A stretch of 64,000 nucleotides of DNA from JB111 sp049856175 (GCF_049856175.1 NZ_JBNDNA010000001.1:248001-312000); one strand, 5' to 3'. Counted from the first letter of the stretch, positions 17,475 to 26,312 are shown. Program-made: numbers and translations. Notes: generated by a model not told the origin, from the sequence alone.

Positions 17475-18278
17475 TCAGCGGGTGTAGGCGCCCTGCCACA
17501 CGGTGTCGAACGGGGTGGCGGCCGACACGCGTGCGCGGATGCCGGTGGTGACCATGTCCTTGGCGACCTGCACGGCGTCGTGGATCTCGGTCCCCCGCGC
17601 GAGCTCGGCCGTGATCGCCGCGGCGACCGTGCAGCCGGCGCCGGACACGCGGTGCTCGCCGATCTTCGGCGCGGAGAAGACGTGGACGTCGGTGCCGTCC
17701 CACAGCACGTCGACGGCCTCGTCCCCGGGCAGCTCCGCCCCGCCCTTGGCGTAGACGTACTGCGGGCCGTGCGCGCCGATGACCTTGGCCGCCTCGACGA
17801 GCTCGTCGACGGTGCCGATCGAGTCGGCGCCGGACAGGATCGTCGACTCGAACACGTTCGGGGTGATGACCGTGGCGAACGGGAGGATCTGCTCGCGCAG
17901 CGCGTTGTCGGTGTCGAGCGCCGCGCCCGGCTCCTGCCCCTTGCAGATGAGGACCGGGTCGAGCACGACGTTGTCCCACTCCTGCGCGCCGAGGCCGGCG
18001 GCGACGGTGTCGATCGTCGCGGGCGTGCCGAGCATGCCGATCTTCACCGTGCGCAGATCGTGCGCGGAGGTCGCGGCCTCCATCTGGTCGGCGATGACCT
18101 GGGGCTCGACCGGGACGAACCGGTGGCCCCAGCCGTTGTTCGGGTCGAAGCTGACGATGCAGGTCAGGGTCCCGACGCCGTAGACGCCGAGCTGCTGGAA
18201 CGTCTTGAGGTCGACCTGGATGCCGGCGCCGCCGGTCGCCTCGGAGCCGGCGACGACGTATGCGAGGGGGACAGACAC
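17475..18278 (-). CDS. thiD: PfkB-type hydroxymethylpyrimidine/pyridoxine kinase (ThiD/PdxK)
   Basis: A 267-residue ribokinase-fold enzyme that phosphorylates hydroxymethylpyrimidine (thiamine branch) and/or pyridoxine. AGSEATGGAGIQVDLKTFQ near the N-terminus is the substrate-binding signature, KIGMLGT the mid-domain block and VSGAGCTVAAAITAELARG the C-terminal anion-hole/catalytic motif. The QVDLKTF variant and single-domain form fit the PdxK-like actinobacterial and firmicute type, so pyridoxal kinase activity is equally plausible. The GTG at 18278 has GGAGGG 9 bp upstream, and the conserved sequence starts within three residues. No other thiamine genes are nearby. Confidence 0.88.
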   Translation of the reverse strand: MSVPLAYVVAGSEATGGAGIQVDLKTFQQLGVYGVGTLTCIVSFDPNNGWGHRFVPVEPQVIADQMEAATSAHDLRTVKIGMLGTPATIDTVAAGLGAQEWDNVVLDPVLICKGQEPGAALDTDNALREQILPFATVITPNVFESTILSGADSIGTVDELVEAAKVIGAHGPQYVYAKGGAELPGDEAVDVLWDGTDVHVFSAPKIGEHRVSGAGCTVAAAITAELARGTEIHDAVQVAKDMVTTGIRARVSAATPFDTVWQGAYTR

Positions 18279-18444
18279 GTGGGGAAACCCTCCGGGACGG
18301 TGAGTACCGGCACCGGTCGGTGCCGTGCTTGGCAGCCGAGAATACGCCGCACCGGGCCTTCCGTCATCGCCCACCGCGCGCGGACCACGATCCGGGATGC
18401 TGATGCCGCGGCAGGGACGGACGACGGCGGCAGAGGCGGACACG

Positions 18445-18492
18445 GACGACGGCGGGGGCGCGGTCGGGTGTGACCGCGCCCCCGCCGTCGTC
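18445..18492. terminator. Strong hairpin after aldo/keto reductase gene
   Basis: Perfect 21-bp arms enclose a six-base loop (GGGTGT), starting 16 bp beyond the reductase stop on the minus strand. It is the longest perfect hairpin in the window and separates the reductase from the thiD-like gene. Confidence 0.8.
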
Positions 18493-18508
18493 GGGGTCCT
18501 GCCGGGCG

Positions 18509-19357
18509 TCAGGCCCGGATCTGGGACCGGTCGAAGGTGTACGGGTCCTGACCCACGCGCCCCTCGCCGTCCATGCGGTCGAGCACGGCCATCTCGTCGG
18601 CGCTCAGCTCGAACCGGAACAGGTCGAGGTTCGCCTCGATGCGCGCCGGGTTGACGGACTTCGGGATGACGATGTGGCCGTGCTGGACGTGCCACCGGAG
18701 CACGACCTGGCCGGGGGTGACGCCGTGGGCGTCCGCGAGCTCGGCGACCTCCTCGGACTGCAGGTCGGCGCCCTGGCCGAGCGGCGAGTAGGCCTCGACG
18801 GCGATGCCGGCCGACCGGGTGGCCTCGAGCGTGGCGTGCTGCTGGTAGGTCGGGTGGACCTCGATCTGGTTGACGTCGGGCAGGACCCCGGTCTCCTCGG
18901 CGAGCCGCTCGAGGTGCTCGGGCAGGAAGTTGGACACGCCGATGGATCGGACGGCTCCGCTCGAGAGGATCTCCGCGAGGGCCCGCCAGGTCTCGACGTA
19001 GAGGTCCTTGCTCGGGACCGGCCAGTGGATGAGGTAGAGGTCGATGACGTCGACGCCCAGGCGCTGGAGGCTGTCGTCGAAGGCGCGCAGCGCGGAGTCC
19101 CGCCCCTGCTCGCCGTTGCGCAGCTTGGTGGTGACGAAGATGTCGTCGCGTGCGAGCCCGGAGCCGCGCAGCGCCGCCCCGACGCCGGCCTCGTTGTTGT
19201 AGGCGGCGGCCGTGTCGATGTGCCGGTAGCCGTACCCGAGCGCGTGCTCGACGGCGGACTGGGTCTCCTCCGGCGGGATCTGGAACGTGCCGAACCCGAC
19301 CTGCGGGATGGTCACGCCGGAGGCCAGTGTGACGTGGTGGTCGTCAGCAGGTGTCAT
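18509..19357 (-). CDS. Aldo/keto reductase (2,5-diketo-D-gluconate reductase type)
   Basis: A 282-residue NADPH-dependent TIM-barrel oxidoreductase. The catalytic tetrad is complete: D48 and Y53 (HIDTAAAYNNE), K78 (TTKL) and H111 (LYLIHWP). The cofactor-binding segments GVSNF, YSPLGQG and IPKSVNPARIEANL are also present. Length and sequence match the AKR5 group that reduces diketogluconate, methylglyoxal and other small carbonyls. ATG 19357 is preceded by CACACT (19364-19369) with a six-base gap, as in other leaderless genes here. It is transcribed alone, with the strong hairpin after its stop. Confidence 0.92.
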   Translation of the reverse strand: MTPADDHHVTLASGVTIPQVGFGTFQIPPEETQSAVEHALGYGYRHIDTAAAYNNEAGVGAALRGSGLARDDIFVTTKLRNGEQGRDSALRAFDDSLQRLGVDVIDLYLIHWPVPSKDLYVETWRALAEILSSGAVRSIGVSNFLPEHLERLAEETGVLPDVNQIEVHPTYQQHATLEATRSAGIAVEAYSPLGQGADLQSEEVAELADAHGVTPGQVVLRWHVQHGHIVIPKSVNPARIEANLDLFRFELSADEMAVLDRMDGEGRVGQDPYTFDRSQIRA

Positions 19358-19410
19358 GCGACAAGTGTGACGGGCCCGGCGCGTCGACGGCGACCTGGGA
19401 CCACCTCTCG

Positions 19411-19467
19411 GGACGATCCCGGTGCCTCGCTACCGGGGATCGTCCGGTCCGCTACCGGGGATCGTCC
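19411..19467. repeat. Three-arm repeat element at the end of the AI-2E gene
   Basis: A GGACGATCCCGGT arm (19411-19423) is followed by its inverted copy ACCGGGGATCGTCC at 19432-19445 and again at 19454-19467, with a 22-bp period between the last two. The third copy encodes the last residues and stop of the AI-2E family gene. Confidence 0.75.
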
Positions 19468-21065
19468 GGTCCGGGCGCCGCAGTCCCGGCGTCGTCGGGT
19501 CGCGCCGGACCGGTGGTCCCCGTCCGTCGTGGCGGCGCCTGGCCGCCGGCCTGCGCGTCCGGGCGAGGCTGCTGCCCGGCCGGTCCGGGCGCCGCGGGCC
19601 GGTCGTCCGGGCCGCCCGACCGCGGTGCCTGGCGGACGGGCCGCGTGTCGGTCGGGGCGGGGGAGCGGCCGCCGCCGGCCGCGCGCCGCCCGCCGCCGGC
19701 CGCGCGCTCGCCGCTGCCGCCCTCGCGCTCGCCGTCGGGGGCCCAGGCCGTCGCACCGTCGGAGGTCGCGGCCCGGGTCGCTCCCGGGACGGCCGGCGTC
19801 GTCGGGGTGAGCGGGTGCCCGCCGGAGCCGGAGCCGGAGCCGGCACGGGCGCGCCGCAGCTCGCCGACGGTGATCTCGTCGGACTTGGACCGCACCCGGT
19901 CCCCGGCGCCACCGTTGGCCTCCTCGCGCCGGGCGTTGCGCCCGCGCCGCTCCGCCCGGAGCCTCTCGGAGGCGTCGAGCTCGGTCTGGGTGCCGGTGAC
20001 CTTCTTGTCCCCGGACTGCAGGAACACGGCGAACACCTTGGTGCGCGGGTCGGAGTCGATGAGGACGGCCTTGGCGAACAGGGTGAGCGGGACGGCGAGG
20101 ATCGAGCCGAGCGGGCCCACGATCGAGGTCCAGAAGACCAGCGAGAGGAACGTGACCGCGGAGTTGAGCCCGACGGCGTCGCCCGTCACCTTCGGCTGGA
20201 TGAACGTCTGGAAGCCGTTGTTGATGACGGTGTAGATGACGATGATCCAGATCATCGTGCTCACCCCGCCGTCGAGGAGCCCGACGAGGGCCGGCGGGAT
20301 CAGGCCGATGAAGAACCCGATGTTGGGGATGTAGTTGGTGACGAACGCGAACAGCGCGAACGTCCAGGCCAGCGGCACGTCCATGACGGTCAGCGCGATG
20401 CCGTCGCCGATCGCGACGATCGCGCCGAAAACCGTGGAGACGATCCAGTACTTGCGCACCTGCGAGGAGAAGCCGGTCAGGGCGTCGGTGAGGTAGGGGG
20501 CCGCCTCCCGCAGGGACTCGGTGCGACCGCGGACGTTGATCGTGTCGAACGCCATGAACGCCGTGACGACGACGAACAGCACCGCCTGCGAGGTGCCGGA
20601 GGTGAGCATGTTGGCGGCGCCGCTGACCACGCCGAGGATCTGGTTGAAGTCGATGCCGGAGAGGTACTGCTCGAAGTTCGAGACGTCCAGGCCGAGGCTC
20701 GTCAGCCAGGCGAAGGAGTCCTCGTACATCTGCTGGTACGTCTCGCGGTACTCCTGCCGAGCCAGCAGCTGGCCCGTCTCCGCCACCCCGTAGGCGATGC
20801 CACCGATGATCGAGAGCAGGATGAGGTAGATCGCCAGGAGCATGATCAGCGTCGCCAGCCACCCGGGCAGGTGGAGGTACTTGCGCAGCCACACGATCAG
20901 CGGGCGCGCGGTGACGATCATCGTCAGGCCGAAGAACGCCGGCGCGATGATCGAGCTGATCGTCTGGACACCGGCCATCGCGATGACCGTGACGGCGGCG
21001 ACGCCGAGCATCACCAGCCCTACGGGGAAGGACCGGCGGTGGTCGCTCATGTCGCTGGTGCTCAT
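19452..21065 (-). CDS. AI-2E/PerM-family transporter with long disordered tail
   Basis: A 537-residue membrane protein of the AI-2E transporter (TqsA/PerM, DUF20) family. It has about eight helices in the first 345 residues, with the family blocks NYIPNIGFFIGLIPPAL, TVINNGFQTFIQPKVTG and FWTSIVGPLGSILAVPLTLFAK. The last 180 residues are a low-complexity Gly/Pro/Arg/Ala tail whose end falls in a repeat element. It may export a small molecule or serve as an antiporter; the substrate is unknown. ATG 21065 has GGAGG 5 bp upstream. The C-terminal tail is not a family feature. Confidence 0.88.
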   Translation of the reverse strand: MSTSDMSDHRRSFPVGLVMLGVAAVTVIAMAGVQTISSIIAPAFFGLTMIVTARPLIVWLRKYLHLPGWLATLIMLLAIYLILLSIIGGIAYGVAETGQLLARQEYRETYQQMYEDSFAWLTSLGLDVSNFEQYLSGIDFNQILGVVSGAANMLTSGTSQAVLFVVVTAFMAFDTINVRGRTESLREAAPYLTDALTGFSSQVRKYWIVSTVFGAIVAIGDGIALTVMDVPLAWTFALFAFVTNYIPNIGFFIGLIPPALVGLLDGGVSTMIWIIVIYTVINNGFQTFIQPKVTGDAVGLNSAVTFLSLVFWTSIVGPLGSILAVPLTLFAKAVLIDSDPRTKVFAVFLQSGDKKVTGTQTELDASERLRAERRGRNARREEANGGAGDRVRSKSDEITVGELRRARAGSGSGSGGHPLTPTTPAVPGATRAATSDGATAWAPDGEREGGSGERAAGGGRRAAGGGRSPAPTDTRPVRQAPRSGGPDDRPAAPGPAGQQPRPDAQAGGQAPPRRTGTTGPARPDDAGTAAPGPDDPR

Positions 21066-21175
21066 CGATCCTCCACGGATGCACTCGCCCGTCGCCGCGG
21101 TGGTCGGCGGGCGAGGCACATCCTGCCAGGCCGGGGCGGCGGTCGTGCCGCCGGGCGGGGGGCAGGGTGCGGCGG

Positions 21176-21181
21176 TAGCGT
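21176..21181 (+). promoter_or_regulatory. Putative -10 box of the UDP-glucose pyrophosphorylase gene
   Basis: TAGCGT ends six bases before ATG 21188. No ribosome-binding site is present, so a leaderless mRNA is likely. Confidence 0.55.
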
Positions 21182-21187
21182 GCGGGG

Positions 21188-22573
21188 ATGACTGACTCCG
21201 GTCTCGACGCCGCGCTCCGGAAGATGGCCGACGCCGGCACCTCCGCCACCGCCCGTCGTGTCTTCGCCGCCCACTACGAGGATCTCGGGCGGGGGGCGTC
21301 GGGCACGGTGCCCGAGTCGACGCTCAGCCCGCTCGACGACGTCCCGCGCCTCGCGGACGTCGAGGTCGACGAGGAGGCGGCCGACGCCGCGCTGCGGGCC
21401 ACCGCGCTCGTGCGGCTCAACGGGGGGCTCGGCACGTCGATGGGGATGACGGGGCCGAAGTCGCTGCTGCCGGTCCGGGACGGGCGCTCGTTCCTCGACC
21501 TCGTGATCGAGCAGGTCCGCAGCGCCCGAGCCTCCTCCGGCGCCACGCTCCCGCTCATCCTCATGCAGTCCTTCCGGACCCAGGAGCCGACGCGCGAGGC
21601 GCTCGCCGCCCATCCGGACGTCGCCGTCGAGGGGCTCCCGGCCGACTTCGTGCAGAACCGGGTGCCGCGCCTGCGGGAGGACGACCTCGCGCCCGTCGAG
21701 TGGCCGGAGGACCCGGACCTGGAGTGGGCGCCACCCGGCCACGGCGACCTCTACACCGTGCTGCACGACGTCGGGCTGCCACGCACGCTCCTCGACGCCG
21801 GGTACCGCTACCTGTCGGTGTCCAACATCGACAACCTCGGGGCGACGCCGGACGGCCGCCTCGCGGGCTGGTTCGCCGCGAGCGGCGCCCCGTTCGCCAT
21901 GGAGGTGTGCCGCCGCACGCGGGCCGACCGCAAGGGCGGGCACCTGGCCGTCCGTACCGACGACGACCGGCTGGTCCTGCGCGAGATCGCCCAGACCGAC
22001 GAGGAGGACCTGGCGGCCTTCCGCGACGTCGACCGGCACCGGTACTTCAACACGAACTCGCTGTGGTTCGACCTCGAGGCGCTCGACGCGGCGCTCACCG
22101 AGCGCGACGGCGTGCTCGCCCTGCCGCTCATCCGCAACGTCAAGTCCGTCGACCCGGCCGACAAGACCTCGACCCGGGTCGTCCAGGTCGAGACCGCGAT
22201 GGGTGCCGCGATCGAGCTGTTCGACGGCGCCGTCGCCCTGGAGGTGGGCCGCGACCGCTTCCTGCCGGTGAAGACGACCGACGACCTGCTGCTGGTGCGC
22301 TCCGACGCCTACGACCTCGACGACGACGCACGGCTGGTCGCCCGCGCCGACCCGGCTCCCGACATCGACCTCGACCGCGACGTCTACGCGCTCGTCGCCG
22401 CGCTCGAGGAGCGGTTCCCGGCCGGCCCGCCGTCGCTGCGCGGCGCCCGGTCCTTCGCCGTCGAGGGGGACGTGACGTTCGGTGCGGACGTCGTCGTCAC
22501 CGGCGACGTCGTGGTGCGCGCCGACGACGTCGACGGCCGCGTGGTCGACGGAACGCGGCTCGGCGAGGTGTAG
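21188..22573 (+). CDS. UTP-glucose-1-phosphate uridylyltransferase (UDPGP family)
   Basis: Forms UDP-glucose from UTP and glucose-1-phosphate, for cell-envelope glycans and trehalose. The 461-residue protein has the eukaryote-like UDPGP signature LNGGLGTSMGMTGPKS (77-92), the GHGDLYTVL substrate loop, SNIDNLG and the FNTNSLWFDL block. Its C-terminal beta-helix portion ends in a VVVTGDVVVRADDVDG-type repeat. This clade differs from the bacterial GalU fold. The start at 21188 has no ribosome-binding site but a TAGCGT hexamer six bases upstream. A perfect hairpin follows. Confidence 0.92.
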   Translation: MTDSGLDAALRKMADAGTSATARRVFAAHYEDLGRGASGTVPESTLSPLDDVPRLADVEVDEEAADAALRATALVRLNGGLGTSMGMTGPKSLLPVRDGRSFLDLVIEQVRSARASSGATLPLILMQSFRTQEPTREALAAHPDVAVEGLPADFVQNRVPRLREDDLAPVEWPEDPDLEWAPPGHGDLYTVLHDVGLPRTLLDAGYRYLSVSNIDNLGATPDGRLAGWFAASGAPFAMEVCRRTRADRKGGHLAVRTDDDRLVLREIAQTDEEDLAAFRDVDRHRYFNTNSLWFDLEALDAALTERDGVLALPLIRNVKSVDPADKTSTRVVQVETAMGAAIELFDGAVALEVGRDRFLPVKTTDDLLLVRSDAYDLDDDARLVARADPAPDIDLDRDVYALVAALEERFPAGPPSLRGARSFAVEGDVTFGADVVVTGDVVVRADDVDGRVVDGTRLGEV

Positions 22574-22617
22574 CCGCCCCACGTCGGCAGGGGTCCCGGT
22601 CCTCAGGACGCACGAAA

Positions 22618-22651
22618 GGGCCGGTGGCGGTCTGTCGACCGCCACCGGCCC
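22618..22651. terminator. Hairpin after UDP-glucose pyrophosphorylase gene
   Basis: Perfect 15-bp arms (GGGCCGGTGGCGGTC and complement) around a TGTC loop, 44 bp after the stop. No T-tract follows. Confidence 0.8.
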
Positions 22652-22696
22652 CGGTGATCTCACCACTCCCCCCGGGGTGATGGATCCCCTTCTTCG

Positions 22697-22739
22697 TGAG
22701 AGCCGTGGGTCCGTGTACCAAGCGTCCCTGTGGCTCTCA
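22697..22739 (-). terminator. Putative hairpin after whiB
   Basis: TGAGAGCC and GGCTCTCA arms pair across about 27 bases that contain further partial pairing (GTGGGTCC with GTCCCTGT), 32 bp past the whiB stop on the minus strand. Confidence 0.45.
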
Positions 22740-22771
22740 TCCCCCGTCCCCTGCGGGGCGGCCCACCCGCC

Positions 22772-23041
22772 CTACGCAGCGACGATGCGACGCTCCTTCC
22801 GGATCGCCCGACGCTCCGACGGCGTCGTGCCGCCGAAGATGCCGAAGGGCTGATTCGTCCGGAGCGAGAACTCGAGGCACGTCTGCGCCACCGGGCAGCT
22901 CGCGCAGACGGCCTTGGCCCGGGCCACCTGTGCGTCCACGGCCTTGCCCTGACCCTCGGGGAAGAAGTCGTCGGTGGGCAGGTCGGTGCACGCGCCCTGA
23001 ACGCGCCAGTTCGGGTCGGTGTCCTCCGGGAAGCTGTTCAT
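22772..23041 (-). CDS. WhiB-family transcriptional regulator
   Basis: An 89-residue iron-sulfur regulator. The four cluster cysteines are present (C in VQGACTDLP, then CASCPVAQTC in the C-x2-C-x5-C pattern). A glycine turn GIFGG takes the place of the common G[VI]WGG, followed by the basic SERRAIRKERR DNA-contact tail. Wbl proteins partner the primary sigma factor and respond to redox or development. Which Wbl class this belongs to is not certain. The gene is divergent from a short protein of unknown function across 190 bp. Confidence 0.93.
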   Translation of the reverse strand: MNSFPEDTDPNWRVQGACTDLPTDDFFPEGQGKAVDAQVARAKAVCASCPVAQTCLEFSLRTNQPFGIFGGTTPSERRAIRKERRIVAA

Positions 23042-23231
23042 GTGTAGACCACACCGGGCGAACCTGGACGGACCCTGGGAATGGCCGCACAATCGTCTGC
23101 GAATCCTCGGCGGCGACGGTCCGCGGTCCGTCCACGCGCCTCCCACCACGCTCGCGGCGGCGCCGACCGCGCTAGGTTTCCGGTGGCCGGAGCACCCCGG
23201 CCCGTCGTACGCCCACCGTCGAGGAGAACCC

Positions 23232-23843
23232 ATGTCGAACGCCAAGCTCGTCGCCAAGGTCGCGGAGGTGCTCGGGTACGCGCCCGAGGACGCCGTGCCC
23301 ATGCTCCCCAGGGACGGTCAGAACTGGGTCGCGCAGAGCATGGACAAGGGGCCGAAGAAGTTCTCCGTGGGCTCGCTGGTCGCGGACGCGGTCATCAAGA
23401 CCGAGGTCCGGCCCGGGGGGCACGTCCTGGGCATGCCGTTCCCGCCCGAGGGGCCGGTGGTGTGGGCGCTGACGCCGACGGCGGCGGTCTGCATCGTCGC
23501 GCGGGCCGGGTTCGGCAGGTGGATCCCGGAGCGGGTCTTCGCGTCGTTCGACTACTCCGCCCTCGACCGGATCTGGCACGAGCAGGCCGGCCGCTCGTTC
23601 TACGCCGTCCACGTGACGATGCGCGACGGCAACCACTGGGAGTTCACCGTCGCCAAGAAGGAGCTGCCGGCCTACCAGGCCATCGAGCAGCAGATCCTCG
23701 GCCGGATCCAGCGCGCCGGTGGCGGGCAGGCGCAGCCGCAGGGCGGCCGGCAGGGGGAGCCTGGTCAGTGGCAGCCGGGGGCGCCGCAGGGTCAGCCGGG
23801 CCAGTGGCAGCCGGGGGCGCCGCAGGGCCAGCCGGGCCTCTAG
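23232..23843 (+). CDS. Conserved protein of unknown function with GQWQPGAPQGQP repeats
   Basis: A 203-residue protein without a recognisable enzyme motif. Residues 1-155 look like a compact alpha/beta domain (PKKFSVGSLVADAVIKTE, GPVVWALTPTAAVCIVAR, YAVHVTMRDGNHWEFTVAKKELPAYQAIEQQ). The last 45 residues are Gln/Gly/Pro-rich, with a 12-residue motif repeated twice (36-bp DNA period from 23766). No signal peptide or membrane helix is evident. GAGGAG sits 5 bp before the ATG, and a TAGGTT hexamer occurs near 23173. Codon use supports a real gene; the function is unknown. Confidence 0.8.
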   Translation: MSNAKLVAKVAEVLGYAPEDAVPMLPRDGQNWVAQSMDKGPKKFSVGSLVADAVIKTEVRPGGHVLGMPFPPEGPVVWALTPTAAVCIVARAGFGRWIPERVFASFDYSALDRIWHEQAGRSFYAVHVTMRDGNHWEFTVAKKELPAYQAIEQQILGRIQRAGGGQAQPQGGRQGEPGQWQPGAPQGQPGQWQPGAPQGQPGL

Positions 23844-23864
23844 CGGTCAGAGCGGCGTGACCGC
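23843..23864. terminator. Small dyad between convergent genes
   Basis: GCGGTCA and TGACCGC pair around eight bases, overlapping the stop of the leftward kinase gene and touching the stop of the rightward gene. A bidirectional terminator is plausible but weak. Confidence 0.35.
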
Positions 23865-25340
23865 GGCGTAGGCGTCCTCGAGCTGGGCGAGGCGGCGGGC
23901 GTAGTGCGCGGTGCGGGCCGGGACCGGCTCGCACCGCTCGCCGAGCGGCCCCACGGCGCGGTCGACGTCGGGCGCGAGCTCCCGGAGCGCGAGGAGCGCC
24001 GTCCCGCGCATGGTCGTGCGCTTGTAGGTCACGGGGGTCACGGGAGCGCCGAGGACGTCGGCGAGGAGCTGGGCGAAGCCGGGCACCCCACCGATCACTC
24101 CGCCGCTCACGCGAATCTCCGACGGCATGCCGGCCACCTCGCGCAGCTGCTTCGCGACGCGCGCGTAGCTCAGCGCGACGCCCTCGAGCAGCCCGCGCGC
24201 GAGGTCCGTCGGCGTGTGCGCCGCCGAGATGCCGAGCACGGTGCCGAGCGCGCCCGCCGACCAGCCGGTCGACCGCTCGCCCGACAGGAAGGGCAGTACC
24301 AGCGGGGTCGAGGACACCGGCTCGGGCCCGAGCACGTCGTCGAGGTCGTCGTCGACCCGGATGTTCTCGCGCAGCCAGGTCACGGCGCTACCCACGTCGC
24401 TGAGCGCACCGCCGAGCAGGGAGTGCCCGTCGTCGACCCGGTAGCCCCACAGGCCCGGGGGGAGCGTCGCGGGGATCGTCTCGACGAGCAGTCGCATCGC
24501 GCCGGTCGTGGAGGCCGAGAGGACGGCCGTCGAGCTGCCCGTGCCGCCGGCGCCGAGGCTGGAGCCGAGACCGTCAGGGATGCCGGGGAACCACTGCGCG
24601 TCGGCCAGCGCGGGCCAGGTCCGGGCGACCGACGACGCGGCCCCGGGCGTGGGGGTGATCGCCACGGCCGGGTCCTGGACGGGGGAGAGCTGGGCGCGCC
24701 GGATCCCCGACAGCCGCAGCAGCTGCGTGTCCCACTCGCCGGTGCGCCGGTTGAGCAGCCCCGTCCACGAGGCCGCCGGTGTGCTCGCGACGGCGACGCC
24801 GAGCAGCCGCAGGTGGACGTACTCGGGCAGCGACATCCACCGGTCGACGGCGGCGAACAGCTCCGGCTCGGTGTCCCGCAGCCAGCGCAGGCGCGGCGCG
24901 AGGTAGCTCGTGTGCAGGCGCGTGCCGGTGCGCTGCTGGAGCTCGGACTCGCCCAGCTTGGTGCGCAGCTCGGCGACCCGGGGCGCGCAGCGGGAGTCGG
25001 CGTACGTGTAGCACGGCGTGACGGCCTTGCCGGTGGCGTCGACACCGACGAGCGACGCGGCGAACGAGTCCAGACCGACGCCCGCGATCCCACCCTCGGG
25101 GACGGCGTCGGTGACCGCGCCCACGACCTCGGAGACCTCGGCGACCACCTGGTCGGCGTCGATCGTCGAGGTGCCGTCGACGTCGGTCGTGAAGGTGTGC
25201 GACACCTTCTGTCGTGCGTCGCGCAGCGGGCGGCCCGCCGCGTCGTACAGCCCTGCCCGGCTGGCCGTCGACCCGATGTCGACCGAGAGGACGAGCGGGC
25301 GGTCGGCGTCGGCCAGCGTGGTGCGGAAGGCGTCGGACAT
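23847..25340 (-). CDS. FGGY-family carbohydrate kinase (gluconokinase-like)
   Basis: A 497-residue sugar kinase of the actin/hexokinase fold. Phosphate-1 motif LSVDIGSTASRAGLYD is at the N-terminus, GVGLDSFAASLVGVD follows, GGTGSSTAVLSASTTGAMR is the mid-protein block, and SGGVIGGVPGFAQLLADVLG carries the FGGY adenosine site. Gluconate, xylulose and glycerol kinases share this layout, and sequence style is closest to gluconokinase. The actual sugar is not determined, and no transporter or regulator lies next to it. The ATG at 25340 begins the first of three 15-bp direct repeats running upstream, an unusual leader. Confidence 0.87.
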   Translation of the reverse strand: MSDAFRTTLADADRPLVLSVDIGSTASRAGLYDAAGRPLRDARQKVSHTFTTDVDGTSTIDADQVVAEVSEVVGAVTDAVPEGGIAGVGLDSFAASLVGVDATGKAVTPCYTYADSRCAPRVAELRTKLGESELQQRTGTRLHTSYLAPRLRWLRDTEPELFAAVDRWMSLPEYVHLRLLGVAVASTPAASWTGLLNRRTGEWDTQLLRLSGIRRAQLSPVQDPAVAITPTPGAASSVARTWPALADAQWFPGIPDGLGSSLGAGGTGSSTAVLSASTTGAMRLLVETIPATLPPGLWGYRVDDGHSLLGGALSDVGSAVTWLRENIRVDDDLDDVLGPEPVSSTPLVLPFLSGERSTGWSAGALGTVLGISAAHTPTDLARGLLEGVALSYARVAKQLREVAGMPSEIRVSGGVIGGVPGFAQLLADVLGAPVTPVTYKRTTMRGTALLALRELAPDVDRAVGPLGERCEPVPARTAHYARRLAQLEDAYAAVTPL

Positions 25341-25386
25341 GGGTCTCCCTGACGTGGGTCTCCCGGGCGTGGGTCTCCCGGGCGCG
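25339..25386. repeat. 15-bp tandem repeat at kinase start
   Basis: Three copies of a 15-bp unit, GTGGGTCTCCCGGGC with small variations, run upstream from the FGGY kinase start codon. On the minus strand each copy supplies a GGGAGA sequence, so the repeat duplicates the ribosome-binding site. Confidence 0.7.
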
Positions 25387-25513
25387 GGGGCGATGCCGCC
25401 ACCGTAGTCGCCCCCGGCGCGCGTCGTGCCGGTGCCCGTCCTCCGGTCGGTCCGTCTCCGGCCGGCCGGCAGCGGCCACGTCCGGCGGTCACGGCCGGTG
25501 GTGGTGGCGCGGC

Positions 25514-25519
25514 TAGCCT
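25514..25519 (+). promoter_or_regulatory. Putative -10 box of the RibD-type gene
   Basis: TAGCCT ends seven bases before ATG 25527, which lacks a ribosome-binding site. Confidence 0.5.
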
Positions 25520-25526
25520 CGTCGGT

Positions 25527-26291
25527 ATGGACGACGAGCCCCGCGAGACGGTCCCCGGCGCACTCTTCGAGCGGATGTGGCCCGAGCCCGCCACGGTGAC
25601 GGCCGACGACCTCGCGGCGACCTACCTCGAGCCCGGGGTGCGGTCGAACATGGTGACGTCGATCGACGGGTCGCTGACCATGGACGGCCGGGCGGGCGGT
25701 CTGTCCGACCCCGTCGACCAGGCCCACCTGCACCTGGCCCGCAGCGCCGCCGACGTCCTGCTCGTCGGGGCGGGCACCGTCCGCACCGAGGGGTACGGCC
25801 CGGTGCGCACCGACGAGGTCGGCGTCGCACGACGCCGGGCTGCCGGCCAGAGCGACCACCCCCGTCTCGCGGTCGTGTCGACGAGCCTCGACCTCGACCC
25901 GAGCTCCGCCATGCTCCGCGAGGCGCCCGAACGGCCCCTCGTCCTCACGGTCACCGGCGCCGAGCCGGAGGGCGTGGCGGCGCTCGAGGAGGCTGCCGAG
26001 GTCGTGCTGCTGCCGCCGGGCGAGGGAGGCGGCGTCCACGGCCGCGCCGTCGTCGACGCCCTGCGCGAGCGGGGGCACACGCGGATCCTCACCGAGGGCG
26101 GGCCCACCCTGCTGGGGGCCCTCGTCGCGGCGGACGCCCTGGACGAGATGCTCGTCAGCTACGCACCGGTCGTCGCCGGCGGCACGGGGCGGCGGATGGT
26201 GCTCGGCGCGCCCGAGGCCACGCGCGGCGCTGAGCTGGTCTCGCTGCTGCGGTCCGACTCGTTGCTCGTGGCCCGCTACCGGCTGCGGTAG
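25527..26291 (+). CDS. RibD C-terminal-type reductase (pyrimidine reductase family)
   Basis: A 254-residue DHFR-fold reductase. SNMVTSIDGSLTMDGRAGGLS is the substrate-binding start, DVLLVGAGTVRTEGYGPVR and RILTEGGPTLLGALVAADALDEM are the NADPH-binding blocks, and PVVAGGTG is near the end. Stand-alone RibD-C proteins in actinobacteria reduce the riboflavin pyrimidine intermediate or unrelated substrates. No other riboflavin genes occur here, so the role is unresolved. A probable leaderless start is supported by TAGCCT at 25514. It is convergent with the SDR gene. Confidence 0.88.
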   Translation: MDDEPRETVPGALFERMWPEPATVTADDLAATYLEPGVRSNMVTSIDGSLTMDGRAGGLSDPVDQAHLHLARSAADVLLVGAGTVRTEGYGPVRTDEVGVARRRAAGQSDHPRLAVVSTSLDLDPSSAMLREAPERPLVLTVTGAEPEGVAALEEAAEVVLLPPGEGGGVHGRAVVDALRERGHTRILTEGGPTLLGALVAADALDEMLVSYAPVVAGGTGRRMVLGAPEATRGAELVSLLRSDSLLVARYRLR

Positions 26292-26312
26292 CCGGGCCGG
26301 CCGGCGCCGGGC

